From assembly GCA_950097015.1 (NCBI GenBank), contig CATNEN010000003.1, positions 9,715,501 to 9,779,500 on the forward strand: 64,000 bases of DNA, written 5' to 3'. Source of the stretch: Macrostomum hystrix (lineage: Eukaryota; Platyhelminthes; Macrostomidae). This document shows positions 31,414 through 43,100 of the stretch, piece by piece (within the stretch, counting starts at the first letter, position 1; every line of letters begins with the position of its first letter). The notes under the pieces are model-generated. The model saw only the letters and a list, made by a program, of their open reading frames with translations. It was not told the origin of the DNA and did not search any database. The translations under genes were made by a program, and so were the position numbers.

Positions 31414-33305
31414 ATGTCTAAATTTGCTGTCCTTAAAGTTGAAGGACTCAGCAGCAGTGACAGTGACAATGAAAATAAACAAAAGACTCATACAAAAGCT
31501 AAGAAATCTACAAAGAGTAAGAAACAAAAGCAGCAGGTGCCTGTACCTACATCGCATTGTAGCAAGAATAAGCCTCAGCAGCAGCAGCCTCAGCCTAGGG
31601 TTCCAGCAGCTCAGGTAACAGCTCTGGAAGAGTGGCAGAAAAAAGATGAGGTAATACACCATTTTGTAATAAATTATCCCTTTCTTCCAGTCATTCTGAG
31701 CCCTATTCACTAGTATTTTAGATCCCATCCAACATCCCACCATTCTGAGCCCTATTCACTAGTATTCTAGATCCCATCCAACATCCCACCATTCTGATCC
31801 CTATTCACTAGTATTTTAGATCCCATCCAACATCCCACCATTCTGATCCCTATTCACTAGTATTCTAGATCCCATCCAACATCCCACCATTCTGATCCCT
31901 ATTCACTAGTATTTTAGATCCCATCCAACATCCCACCATTCTGATCCCTATTCACTAGTATTTTAGATCCCATCCAACATCCCACCATTCTGATCCCTAT
32001 TCACTAGTATTTTAGATCCCATCCAATATCCCACCATTCTGAGCCCTATTCACTAGTATTTTAGATCCCATCCAACATCCCACCATTTTGATCCCTATTC
32101 ACTAGTATTTTAGATCCCATCCAACATCCCACCATTCTGAGCCCTATTCACTAGTATTTTAGATCCCATCCAACATCCCACCATTCTGATCCCTATTCCC
32201 TAGTATTTTAGATCCCATCCAACATCCCACCATTCTGATCCCTATTCTCTAGTATTTTAGATTCCATCCGACATATAATCCTCAGTTTTGCTGCAGTTCT
32301 GCAGATTTCTAAATTATTCAAATACCCTGCAATGTCACAAAACAGAAACTGGTTGAGGAAAGCTACCAACGCGAGTTGGCCCAGGCTATGATGGCCAGCA
32401 AATTGGAATCATCTGCCAGTCCAGTATTTGCTTCTGGCGCCGGTGGCGTTTCCGGCGCGACATTGGACCACCTGGAGGCTGAGAGTAGGCGAGCGGCGAA
32501 CGCGGCTTTGAAACGCGAACACCTGACTGAACGGGAGCAGGTGCGACGCCAGTTAGAAGCCGAAGTGCAGGCCAAGTATCAGGTAAAATATTTTACATGT
32601 TTCGCTTTTAGTATTTGGGTTCAGTGTACCCTTCAGGCAGGGTGTAATATCCTACTGTTGCACCCTTCAGGCAGGGTGTAATATCCTCCTGTTGCACCGT
32701 TCAGGCAGGGTAATATCCTACTGTTGCACCGTTCAGGCAGGGTAATATCCTCCTGTTGCACCGTTCAGGCAGAGTAATATCCTACTGCTGCACCCTTCAG
32801 GCAGGGTGTAATATCCTACTGCTGCACCCTTCAGGCAGGGTGTAATATTCTACCAAATGAAAAATAAGAAGTAAGAATTTAAACAGGTTATTTAGACGAT
32901 TCTCAAACAGTGTTTGTATTAGCCACTCCAAAAGGCTAACAATGTCCACGCCCTCCTCGACCCTCTGTCTATTTTCTATTTTCAATAATTTCAATCAATT
33001 TTCAATCAATTTTAAAGGCTGTTTTGGACGCAAAAGAAGCCGAGAATGTTGCCCTCCGCGCCGAGGCGGAGGATCTGAAACGCGCGCTGGCTAGTTCAGA
33101 GGCGCAGGTAGCTCACCTCAATTCGCTGCTGAATGTGGTAGAAGGCAAGAAAGCCAAGGGTCTGTCTGAGCAGATCTACCAGCTGACTCTGGTTATATCT
33201 GAGCTAACTGACAACACTAAACTATTGGACTCTGAATTGGCCAAAGAGAAGACTAAGAGTCACCAGTTGCAGCAGCAACTAGAAAAGATGCGATCTGTTC
33301 ACTAA
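31414..33305 (+). CDS. GKAP1: GKAP1-like, G kinase-anchoring protein (3 exons)
   Basis: Exons 31414-31650, 32346-32582 and 33018-33305 join in phase 0 to 253 residues. In mammals GKAP1 binds cGMP-dependent protein kinase I at the Golgi. Family marks seen here are the N-terminal SKFAVLKVE followed by an acidic SSSDSDNE run, a Lys-rich segment (KAKKSTKSKKQK), the EEWQKKDEKLVEESYQRE block with ELAQAMMASKLE, and a C-terminal coiled coil (about 160-250) rich in Leu, Glu and Lys heptads. It is shorter than the vertebrate protein (about 366 residues), mainly in the middle. A TTTTCAG at 31381 could be a 5' UTR acceptor. Introns 1 and 2 hold tandem arrays of 49 and about 33 bp. The assignment rests on the N-terminal and central motifs; the coiled coil alone would not be specific. 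Confidence 0.85.
31691..32265. repeat. 49-bp minisatellite in GKAP1-like intron 1
   Basis: About 12 copies of a 49-bp unit with the cores CTATTCACTAGTATTTTAGA and TCCCATCCAACATCCCACCA, alternating GAGCCC and GATCCC. Confidence 0.96.
32625..32850. repeat. ~32-bp minisatellite in GKAP1-like intron 2
   Basis: Seven copies of a unit with the core CACCCTTCAGGCAGGGTGTA then ATATCCTACTG(T/C)TG; some units lack TGT. CAGGCAGGGTAA strings resemble weak splice signals but are intronic. Confidence 0.94.
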
Positions 33306-33765
33306 CTTGCGTTTAAAATTATAATCTTAGCTGTTGTTTAGTAAAAAAATAATATATTTTGGACAGCAATGCCAATTCCCTTCTATGTCGCGCAACCGTT
33401 TCTGCATTAATACACCTGTGAATTGTAAACCTCAATTCTTATAGAATATCGACTTAATCAAGTCCGCTCAAAAAAAAATATCCTGGTGGTGTAACGTGAT
33501 TGTAGAACGAAGCATCTTACTAACGTTATTCAGTAAAACAATTTTCGTTTAGCTATTTCCCGTAATTTAAACGTGAATTCCATAAATACGTTACTTGAAT
33601 TTCGTTTCGTTTTTAGTTCAAAAAAAACACAGCTGTAACTGCCTGTTTTAAGTAGTAACATAGGAATAATCGGAAAAAAGTATAACTTTACTGAAATGAA
33701 CATTCTTTACATTTCTCAGTTTTTCGCAAATCCTCACTTTTAAGCATTTTTTCCAAATCCTCAGT
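33306..33765. other. 3' flank of GKAP1-like gene
   Basis: AT-rich; presumably the 3' UTR and intergenic DNA. No canonical AATAAA was found close to the stop codon. Confidence 0.4.
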
Positions 33766-36530
33766 TCAAACATTCTTCCCAGATCCTCAGTTCAAACATT
33801 CTTCCCAGATCCTCAGTTCAAACATTCTTCCCAAATCCTCAGTTCAAACATTCTTCCCAAATCCTCAGTTCAAACATTCTTCCCAGATCCTCAGTTCAAA
33901 CATTCTTCCCGGATCCTCAGTTCAAACATTCTTCCCAGATCCTCAGTTCAAACATTCTTCCCGGATCCTCAGTTCAAACATTCTTCCCAGATCCTCAGTT
34001 CAAACATTCTTCCCAGATCCTCAGTTCAAACATTCTTCCCAGATCCTCAGTTCAAACATTCTTCCCAGATCCTCAGTTCAAACATTCTTCCCGGATCCTC
34101 AGTTCAAACATTCTTCCCAGATCCTCAGTTCAAACATTCTTTTCCGGATCCTCAGTTCAAACATTCTTCCCAGATCCTCAGTTCAAACATTCTTCCCAGA
34201 TCCTCAGTTCAAACATTCTTCCCAGATCCTTAGTTCAAACATTCTTCCCGGATCCTCAGTTCAAAAATTCTTTCCCAGATCCTCAGTTCAAACATTCTTC
34301 CCAGATCCTCAGTTCAAACATTCTTCCCAGATCCTCAGTTCAAACATTCTTCCCAGATCCTCAGTTCAAACATTCTTCCCAGATCCTCAGTTCAAACATT
34401 CTTCCCAGATCCTCAGTTCAAACATTCTTCCCGGATCCTCAGTTCAAACATTCTTCCCAGATCCTCAGTTCAAACATTCTTCCCAGATCCTCAGTTCAAA
34501 CATTCTTTCCCAGATCCTCAGTTCAAACATTCTTCCCAGATCCTCAGTTCAAACAATCTTCCCAGATCCTCAGTTCAAACATTCTTCCCAGATCCTCAGT
34601 TCAAACATTCTTCCCAGATCCTCAGTTCAAACATTCTTCCCAGATCCTCAGTTCAAACATTCTTCCCAGATCCTCAGTTCATTCTTTCCAAATCCTCAGT
34701 TCAAACATTCTTTCCAGATCCTCAGTTCAAACATTCTTCCCAGATCCTCAGTTCAAACATTCTTCCCAGATCCTCAGTTCAAACATTCTTCCCGGATCCT
34801 CAGTTCAAACATTCTTTCCCAGATCCTTAGTTCAAACATTCTTCCCGGATCCTCAGTTCAAACATTCTTCCCAGATCCTCAGTTCAAACATTCTTCCCGG
34901 ATCCTCAGTTCAAACATTCTTTCCCAGATCCTCAGTTCAAACATTCTTCCCAGATCCTCAGTTCAAACAATCTTCCCAGATCCTCAGTTCAAACATTCTT
35001 CCCGGATCCTCAGTTCAAACATTCTTTCCCAGATCCTCAGTTCAAACATTCTTCCCAGATCCTCAGTTCAAACATTCTTCCCGGATCCTCAGTTCAAACA
35101 TTCTTCCCAGATCCTCAGTTCAAACATTCTTCCCAGATCCTCAGTTCAAACATTCTTCCCAGATCCTCAGTTCAAACATTCTTCCCAGATCCTTAGTTCA
35201 AACATTCTTCCCGGATCCTCAGTTCAAAAATTCTTTCCCAGATCCTCAGTTCAAACATTCTTCCCAGATCCTCAGTTCAAACATTCTTCCCAGATCCTCA
35301 GTTCAAACATTCTTCCCGGATCCTCAGTTCAAACATTCTTCCCAGATCCTCAGTTCAAACATTCTTTTCCGGATCCTCAGTTCAAACATTCTTCCCAGAT
35401 CCTCAGTTCAAACATTCTTCCCAGATCCTCAGTTCAAACATTCTTCCCAGATCCTTAGTTCAAACATTCTTCCCGGATCCTCAGTTCAAAAATTCTTTCC
35501 CAGATCCTCAGTTCAAACATTCTTCCCAGATCCTCAGTTCAAACATTCTTCCCAGATCCTCAGTTCAAACATTCTTCCCAGATCCTCAGTTCAAACATTC
35601 TTCCCAGATCCTCAGTTCAAACATTCTTCCCAGATCCTCAGTTCAAACATTCTTCCCGGATCCTCAGTTCAAACATTCTTCCCAGATCCTCAGTTCATTC
35701 TTTCCAAATCCTCAGTTCAAACATTCTTTCCAGATCCTCAGTTCAAACATTCTTCCCAGATCCTCAGTTCAAACAATCTTCCCAGATCCTCAGTTCAAAC
35801 GTTCTTCTCAGATCCTCAGTTCAAACGTTCTTCCCAGATCCTCAGTTCAAACATTCTTCCCGGATCCTCAGTTCAAACATTCTTCCCAGATCCTCAGTTC
35901 ATTCTTTCCAAATCCTCAGTTCAAACATTCTTTCCAGATCCTCAGTTCAAACAATCTTCCCAGATCCTCAGTTCAAACATTCTTCCCAGATCCTCAGTTC
36001 AAACATTCTTCCCAGATCCTCAGTTCAAACATTCTTCCCAGATCCTCAGTTCAAACATTCTTCCCGGATCCTCAGTTCAAACATTCTTCCCAGATCCTCA
36101 GTTCAAACATTCTTCCCGGATCCTCAGTTCAAACATTCTTCCCAGATCCTCAGTTCATTCTTTCCAAATCCTCAGTTCAAACATTCTTTCCAGATCCTCA
36201 GTTCAAACATTCTTTCCCAGATCCTCAGTTCAAACATTCTTCCCAGATCCTCAGTTCAAACATTCTTCCCGGATCCTCAGTTCAAACATTCTTTCCCAGA
36301 TCCTCAGTTCAAACATTCTTCCCGGATCCTCAGTTCAAACATTCTTCCCGGATCCTCAGTTCAAACATTCTTCCCAGATCCTCAGTTCAAACATTCTTCC
36401 CGTATCCTCAGTTCAAACATTCTTTCCCAGATCCTCAGTTCAAACATTCTTCCCGGATCCTCAGTTCAAACATTCTTCCCGGATCCTCAGTTCAAACATT
36501 CTTCCCAGATCCTCATTCAAGCCTTCTTCC
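33766..36530. repeat. 26-bp minisatellite, 2.7 kb, with higher-order blocks
   Basis: About 105 copies of a 26-bp unit with the core CAGATCCTCAGTTCAAACAT then TCTTCC. A GGATCC variant (a BamHI-type site) alternates with AGATCC. A block with a shortened unit, CAGTTCATTCTTTCCAAATC, recurs near 34675, 35690, 35890 and 36145, and other blocks (CAAAAATTC, CTTTTCCGG) recur, so long segments were copied within the array. Confidence 0.97.
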
Positions 36531-37384
36531 TAAATTCTAGGTCCTGAGATATTCTTCCCAGATCCTCAGTTTAAACATTTTTCCCAATTTCCCAGTTTGA
36601 AATGCTTTTCGCTTTCTCATTTAAAATTCTTTCTAAATGTTCATTTTAAGCTAGACAATTTATTTTTCTTCATTTCAGATTAATCAATTGTTTTCCACAT
36701 CTTAAAGTTGAGATCTCGGCTACAGAGTTTTATTGTCTTTCTTTCTCTGTATGTCGAAATTTAGTTTTTAGGCTTACACAAGAATCGGTTAGTGTGTCAT
36801 TGATATTCGAGTAGAGAGGTCTAAAGCTCTTTATCAGCACTAAGTTTCCTACACTGTATTTTTAAGCACTTTGAGTGCTACGCTGTCCTCCAGATATCTG
36901 CGCAGGCTAAGCCGGCTGTTAGCTTGTTAGATCTATATAGCATTCTTATTGGAATTGTGTCTGAACTCTGAAGCCTAGATATCCTTATCTAGAATCCAAT
37001 TCTCGTTATCGTTTAAAGTAGCACCACTAAGCTTGTACATGTTCAGCTGCTGTAACATGACACTATGATATAGTGAATCAGCTGATTGCAGACACCTTGA
37101 CGCAAACTCTATGGTGAGATTATTCTAGTGCTGTCCGTCAGTAAAGTACAGTGCGTTTTATATTGCGTAAGCAGTCAAATTAATCAATGTTTTAAACTGT
37201 GCGTCATCTGTAAGACTTATGGGCATACATGTAAACTCCGGTATATACCGGTAAAAAATAGTAGGTTCGAATCGCAAGTGGAATTCCGATGCAGTTCCAC
37301 TAAGTTCGCAATGGACTTCTAGCTCTATAGCACTTTCTATGGTCAGATTTCCCTGTCAGACAGATACCAACTTGGATTTGATTT
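36531..37384. other. Intergenic DNA between arrays
   Basis: No gene, RNA or repeat family recognised apart from diverged edges of the neighbouring arrays. Confidence 0.4.
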
Positions 37385-37745
37385 TAACCTGGGAATGGTC
37401 ATACATTCAACCTTTGATCGGTCATACAGTAAACCTGGAATTGGTCAGACATTCAACCTTTGATCGGTCATACAGTAAACCTGGAATTGGTCAGACATTC
37501 ACCTTCGATCGATCATACAGTAAACCTGGAATTGGTCAGACATTCCACCTTCGATCGATCATACAGTAAACCTGGAATTGGTCAGACATTCCACCTTCGA
37601 TCGATCATACAGTAAACCTGGAATTGGTCAGACATTCCACCTTCGATCGATCATACACTTAACCTGGAATTGGTCAGACATTCAACCTTTGATCGGTCAT
37701 ACAGTAAACCTGAAATTGGTCAGACATTCGCCATTCATGGTCAGA
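37385..37745. repeat. 46-bp minisatellite
   Basis: About eight copies of a 46-bp unit with the cores GGTCATACAGTAAACCTGGA and ATTGGTCAGACATTC(A/C)ACC. One unit has CACTTAACC in place of CAGTAAACC. Period equal to the array in VPS15 intron 11, but the sequence is unrelated. Confidence 0.95.
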
Positions 37746-38270
37746 AACACACCCTTGTATTGTCCATATATTTACCTCGCATGTGAAATTTATTAACACT
37801 AAAAAGACAAAAAATGCGCACATTTCTCATTTTCTATGGCACAAAAGTGAGGAATCGAGAATCAGTAATAATAAATGAACTGTATTCCTCATTTTAGTTT
37901 CTAAGAAAAAAGATGTGCATCAATTTTTAGGTAGACAGGGAGATACATGATTCATAGAAAGATTTCACAACAAAGCCTGCAAACAATTCTCTCTCTATTC
38001 TTTATCTTTTTATGAAGTCGTGCTACTCTATTGCATGTAAAAGAAAACAAAGTTTCGATAGTGGCTGATGACATAAACTACAGGACAGCCAAGTTAAAAA
38101 AAATCGGGTCTAAACTTAGTACAGGAATTCCACAGCACAGTAAGCGAATCGACAGATTTAGAAATGATTTAAAATGAAAAACAATTCAACAGAAACTTTT
38201 ACTCTTTTTCTACTGCGCTTTGACGCATGACAAAAATAACAATAAAACGTACAGTGTATACTTTTATCGA
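37746..38270. other. AT-rich intergenic DNA
   Basis: Nothing recognised. Confidence 0.4.
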
Positions 38271-38361
38271 TTTTTTGAATCGATCGATTTATCGATGAAT
38301 CGATTTATCGATGAATCGATTTATCGATGAATCGATTTATCGATGAATCGATTTATCGATT
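38271..38361. repeat. 16-bp palindromic microsatellite (ATCGAT)
   Basis: Five or so copies of TTTATCGATGAATCGA. Each unit contains the palindrome ATCGAT and near-palindromic TCGATGAATCGA, so single strands can fold into many small hairpins. Confidence 0.93.
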
Positions 38362-39370
38362 ATAGTTACTCTGGCTAATGATTTACCAGTAAATAAAAGT
38401 GTACCACAGACATCATAGCTCGCGTTACATCGGTATACATCAATATCGGTGTTTCAGTCACTGTGAGACATCTAATTTAGGAATACAATTAAAAAAATTA
38501 CGCATGTCAGCCTTATTCAAATCGAAGGATTTTTTCAAATTAAATTATCCCACACTTTCCAGAGATACGAGTATCTCACAAAAACTTGGCGTGAACACAG
38601 TTACGCGAAAACACAAGAGAGAGCAATGTGCTTTACATATAGCAACACGACTGTTGCTGAGGAAATACACATATATATATTAATGTCAATAGCATTTTCT
38701 ACAATTGGTTACATCTTTTTTTTATTTACTTCAGAACTGAAACACAGCTGTGTCTGGAGCGATACAGCAAAATTCCAAAATATATATTTCAATACGCAGT
38801 CCTTTTTGCACTATTGTTTACCCACTTAGAGTTTACAATACATGATCAGATTTTATAATATATTGTGCCGCATTTGTGCAATGGGATTTTAGTCCCTGTT
38901 TTTTTATTCCTAAAATAACATCAACACAAGCTAAGGAATGCTCTTAAACCATTTAATAAAAAAAGACAGCACACAGAGCAAATACAATTAGTTTTTTATC
39001 TCTAGCCATTTTTTACAAATAGAAAGGATGTCGACATAAAAACTTTGTATGATAGAAACCAACAGAAAAATTATTAACAACAGAAAAAATAATATTTTAG
39101 AATAATATTTGATTCAGTAAAAATTGATGAATAACGATTCTCATCTGCCACTGGCAAGCCTGACGCAAAAAATCTATCGATTGAGATGCTCGCACAGGGA
39201 TTGAACGCTAAGCAATGTTCGTTTCTTTATGCACGCTGTTTTTTTTAAAGCAGCCAAATTTTCTGGCATACGAGAAAAAAGCTGGGTAAAGTGACGATTT
39301 ATGTGCGAAAAATGGAGATTAAATGGTCAGGAAAAAGTTTGTACACTCGAGAGGTGGGTCAAACAAAGGA
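38362..39370. other. AT-rich intergenic DNA
   Basis: No gene or repeat family recognised; the frames at 38399-38829 have no similarity I can name and no start context. Confidence 0.4.
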
Positions 39371-39548
39371 ACGAGTGTTAACTGGGGTGGCGGGTTTGAT
39401 AACGGGGACGAGTGTTAACTGGGGTGGCGGGTTTGATAACGGGGACGAGTGTTAACTGGGGTGGCGGGTTTGATAACGGGGACGAGAGTTAACTGGGGTG
39501 GCGGGTTTGATAAGGGGAACGAGTGTTAACTGGCGTGGCGGGTTTTAT
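39371..39548. repeat. 37-bp tandem repeat, plus-orientation cluster
   Basis: Nearly five copies of a 37-bp unit containing GAGTGTTAACTGGGGTGGCG and GGTTTGATAACGGGGAC. The same unit occurs in inverted orientation at 42757-43091. Confidence 0.95.
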
Positions 39549-40192
39549 ATGGCGGAAGTGCACATAGGGCTTCATAGTAGAAAGATCACGGGGGAATTTA
39601 AAATACCTACATTTTACTTTGTATGTTTCTCCAAAAATATTCAACCAATCGGCATGAAAATTCAGAGCATGGGTTTGAATTTTCCGCTCTGATCGATGAA
39701 ACAACTTCAAGAATCACAAAACATCGACAGAATATCTCGACGATTGCTGATGTCGGACGGGCTTTGAAATTTGATTTATCGTCATGAAATGGTGGAAAAT
39801 TTCGATCTGTATGGTGGACTTTCACGAAAATCGGTATTCGGTTTGGGAGCTATCGTGAAGTGGGCAGTGGGTATTTTAAATACAGTCGTGTTCTTTCTCC
39901 AGGGAAAACTGAAGAACGCAGTAAAGCGACATAGGTTCACTGGGGTTGCAAGCTGTGATTATGGTGCCAAGTCTCTAGAATAAACAAATTGAGAAATTTT
40001 CTGAGATTTCCCGTTAAAAGAAACTACACGAACAGAGGGGGTTTAGAGCGATAGCAAAAGATAAGAATCGAAAGTTTAGTATATTCTAAAATGACGAGTT
40101 CGTGCGATAAAACCACAGAAATCGACATCAAAAGATTAGGGATCTGGGCAATCACAAGCGTGTCGTATGCACATAACAAAGCAGCGAGTCGG
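39549..40192. other. 3' flank of the nuclear receptor gene
   Basis: Should include the receptor's 3' UTR (minus strand). No canonical polyadenylation hexamer was found on the minus strand, and no other gene was recognised. Confidence 0.4.
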
Positions 40193-43100
40193 CTAATTAG
40201 CGGCCAGCTCCTGCATCAGAGGGGGCACGCGAGCCACCTGCAGAATCTTCGAGCCGTCGCTGTACCTGACGTCCAGCCACCGGATTCGCAGCAGCGCCAG
40301 CAGAGCGCGCTGGACGGTTCTCTCGGCGCGTTCGCCAGTCTCGGATTCGCGCATTCTAGCGATGCCGTCTAGGAAGCCGAGATACTGCGTCTGGGCGTGG
40401 CGAACCTGCACAGTCGGGTTCGCTTGTTAGCTTATCCTAGACTTGTCCCTGATACTTCAGGTTAGAGATACACACCCTGATACTTCAGGTTAGAGATACA
40501 CACCCCTAATACTTCAGGAGGCTAGAGATATACAACCCTGATACTTTAGAAGGCTAGAGATACACACCCTGATACTTCAGGAGGCTAGAGATACACACCC
40601 TGATACTTCAGGAGGCTAGAGATATACAACCCTGATACTTTAGAAGGCTAGAGATACACACCCTGATACTTCAGGAGGCTAGAGATACACACCCTGATAC
40701 TTCAGGAGGCTAGAGATACACACCCTGATACTTCAGGAGGCTAGAGATACACACCCTGATACTTCAGGAGGCTAGAGATACACACCCTGATACTTCAGGA
40801 GGCTAGAGATATACAACCCTGATACTTTAGAAGGCTAGAGATACACACCCTGATACTTCAGGAGGCTAGAGATACACACCCTGATACTTCAGGAGGCTAG
40901 AGATACACACCCTGATACTTCAGGAGGCTAGAGATACACACCCTGATACTTCAGGAGGCTAGAGATACACACCCTGATACTTCAGGAGGCTAGAGATACA
41001 CACCCCCTGGCTCACCTGGTGAAGCTCCTCCGGCGTCAGTATGAGGCCAGTGTCCTCTTCAAGCATGTAAACAGCCAACAACACCAGAGCAGCGACTTTG
41101 CGATGACCGCCAAACAGTCTCAGCATATCCCTGTAATAATCTGTGAGGGTCTGATAGATTCTCTCCACATCTGACACACTGTATAGTGCTCGATCGTCCA
41201 TCCAACGCTTGCTAGTCAAGCTCATGAATGTGCCAGTGATGGCCTCCTTAGAGTGGAGTACAGCCTCTTCGAGTCCATCGCTGTTTTCTAGCAACACAAC
41301 CCAGGCGTCGCGATCGTAGTCGTAGGAAAGGACGCTGATGATTTGGATGACGCCGAAAACTCGCAGCTACGGGATAATTTTATTTCACGGGCTTCAATGC
41401 AACTGTCATTTATGCGCGTTGTATTTGTGGAAATTCCCTATATCTTATCATTTCTACATCCCATAGATGCATCCTAAGATTCTTATCATACAACTCAGCA
41501 TTAGGTTGGTCATTTCGGATTTACAAGGCAACCACATTTCAGCATTCCTAATCCCATGCCTGCATTTTTAATCCCATCCCTGCATTCCTAATCCCATCCC
41601 TGCATTCCTAATCCCATCCCTGCATTCCTAATCCCATCCCTGCATTTTTAATCCCATCCCTGCATTCCTAATCCCATCCCTGCATTTTTAATCCCATCCC
41701 TGCATTCCTAATCCCATCCCTGCATTTTTAATCCCATCCCTGCATTCCTAATCCCATCCCTGCATTTTTAATCCCATCCCTGCATTCCTAATCCCATCCC
41801 TGCATTCCTAATCCCATCCCTGCATTTTTAATCCCATCCCTGCATTCCTAATCCCATCCCTGCATTTTTAATCCCATCCCTGCATTTCTAATCCAATCCC
41901 TGCATTTCTAATCCAATCCCTGCATTCCTAATCCCATCCCTGCATTCCTAATCCCATCCCTGCATTCCTAATCCCATCTCTGCATTCCTAATCCCATCCC
42001 TGCATTCCTAATCCCATCTCTGCATTTCTAATCCCATCTCAGCATTTCTAATCCCATCTCAGCATTTCTAATCCCATCTCTGCATTTCTAATCCCATCTC
42101 TGCATTTCTAATCCCATCTCAGCATTTCCAATCCCATCTCAGCATTTCTAATCCTATCTCAGCATTTCTAATCCTATCTCAGCATTTCTAATCCCATCCC
42201 TGCATTTCTAATCCCATCTCAGCATTCCTAATCTCATCTCAGCATCCCTAATCCCATCTCAGCATTCCTAATTCCATGCATTCTTAATGCCATATCAGAA
42301 TTTTAATCCCAATTCCAGCATTTCTAATACCCTCTCGGCATTCTCAATACGGTCTCAGAATTTCAAACACAACCCTCTTTTAGCATCTACTTTATAATTT
42401 ATTCCACAATGACACGATCCCATTATCCCTATCCAAAATAAAAATAATAAGCCAACCTTGACTAGCCTGCCAAGTAAAGTCTTCTCCAGCTGGCCAATAA
42501 TAGGCATGGCTGGTATGAGTCGAATCATTTTTCTAACGGAATTCTCCAGAGTTGAGAAGCCGTCCTCCAAATTAAACAGCTTGGATGACAATGTAGGCGC
42601 GCACTGCTGTTCGTATGGCAACTGATAGTCGGTGACGCATAAGCACAGCTGGCTGTAGGCCTGAGTGGCCTCGAACTGTCTACCCTCAGTGTGCCATCTG
42701 GATGGAGAAGGTCAGGTGCGTGACGTCATCGTTTAATAAATAACGCTATTTTCCCCAGTTCCCCAGCCACCCCAGTTAACACTCGCCCCGTTTTCAAACC
42801 CGCCACCCCAGTTAACACTCGCCCCCGTTTTAAAACCCACCACCCCAGTTAACACTCGCCCCCGTTTTAAAACCCACCACCCCAGTTAACACTCGCCCCC
42901 GTTTTAAAACCCACCACCCCAGTTAACACTCGTCTCCATTATCAAACCCGCCACCCCAGTTAACACTCGTCCCCGTTATCAAACCCGCCACCCCCAGTTA
43001 ACACTCGTACCCGTTATCAAACCCGCCACGCCAGTTAACACTCGTCCCCGTTATCAAACCCGCCACGCCAGTTAACACTCGTCCCCTTATTCAACCATAA

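Noticed and set aside
1591-36530. CRISPR-like arrays
   Set aside because: Units are head-to-tail without unique spacers, in an animal genome with introns; they are minisatellites.
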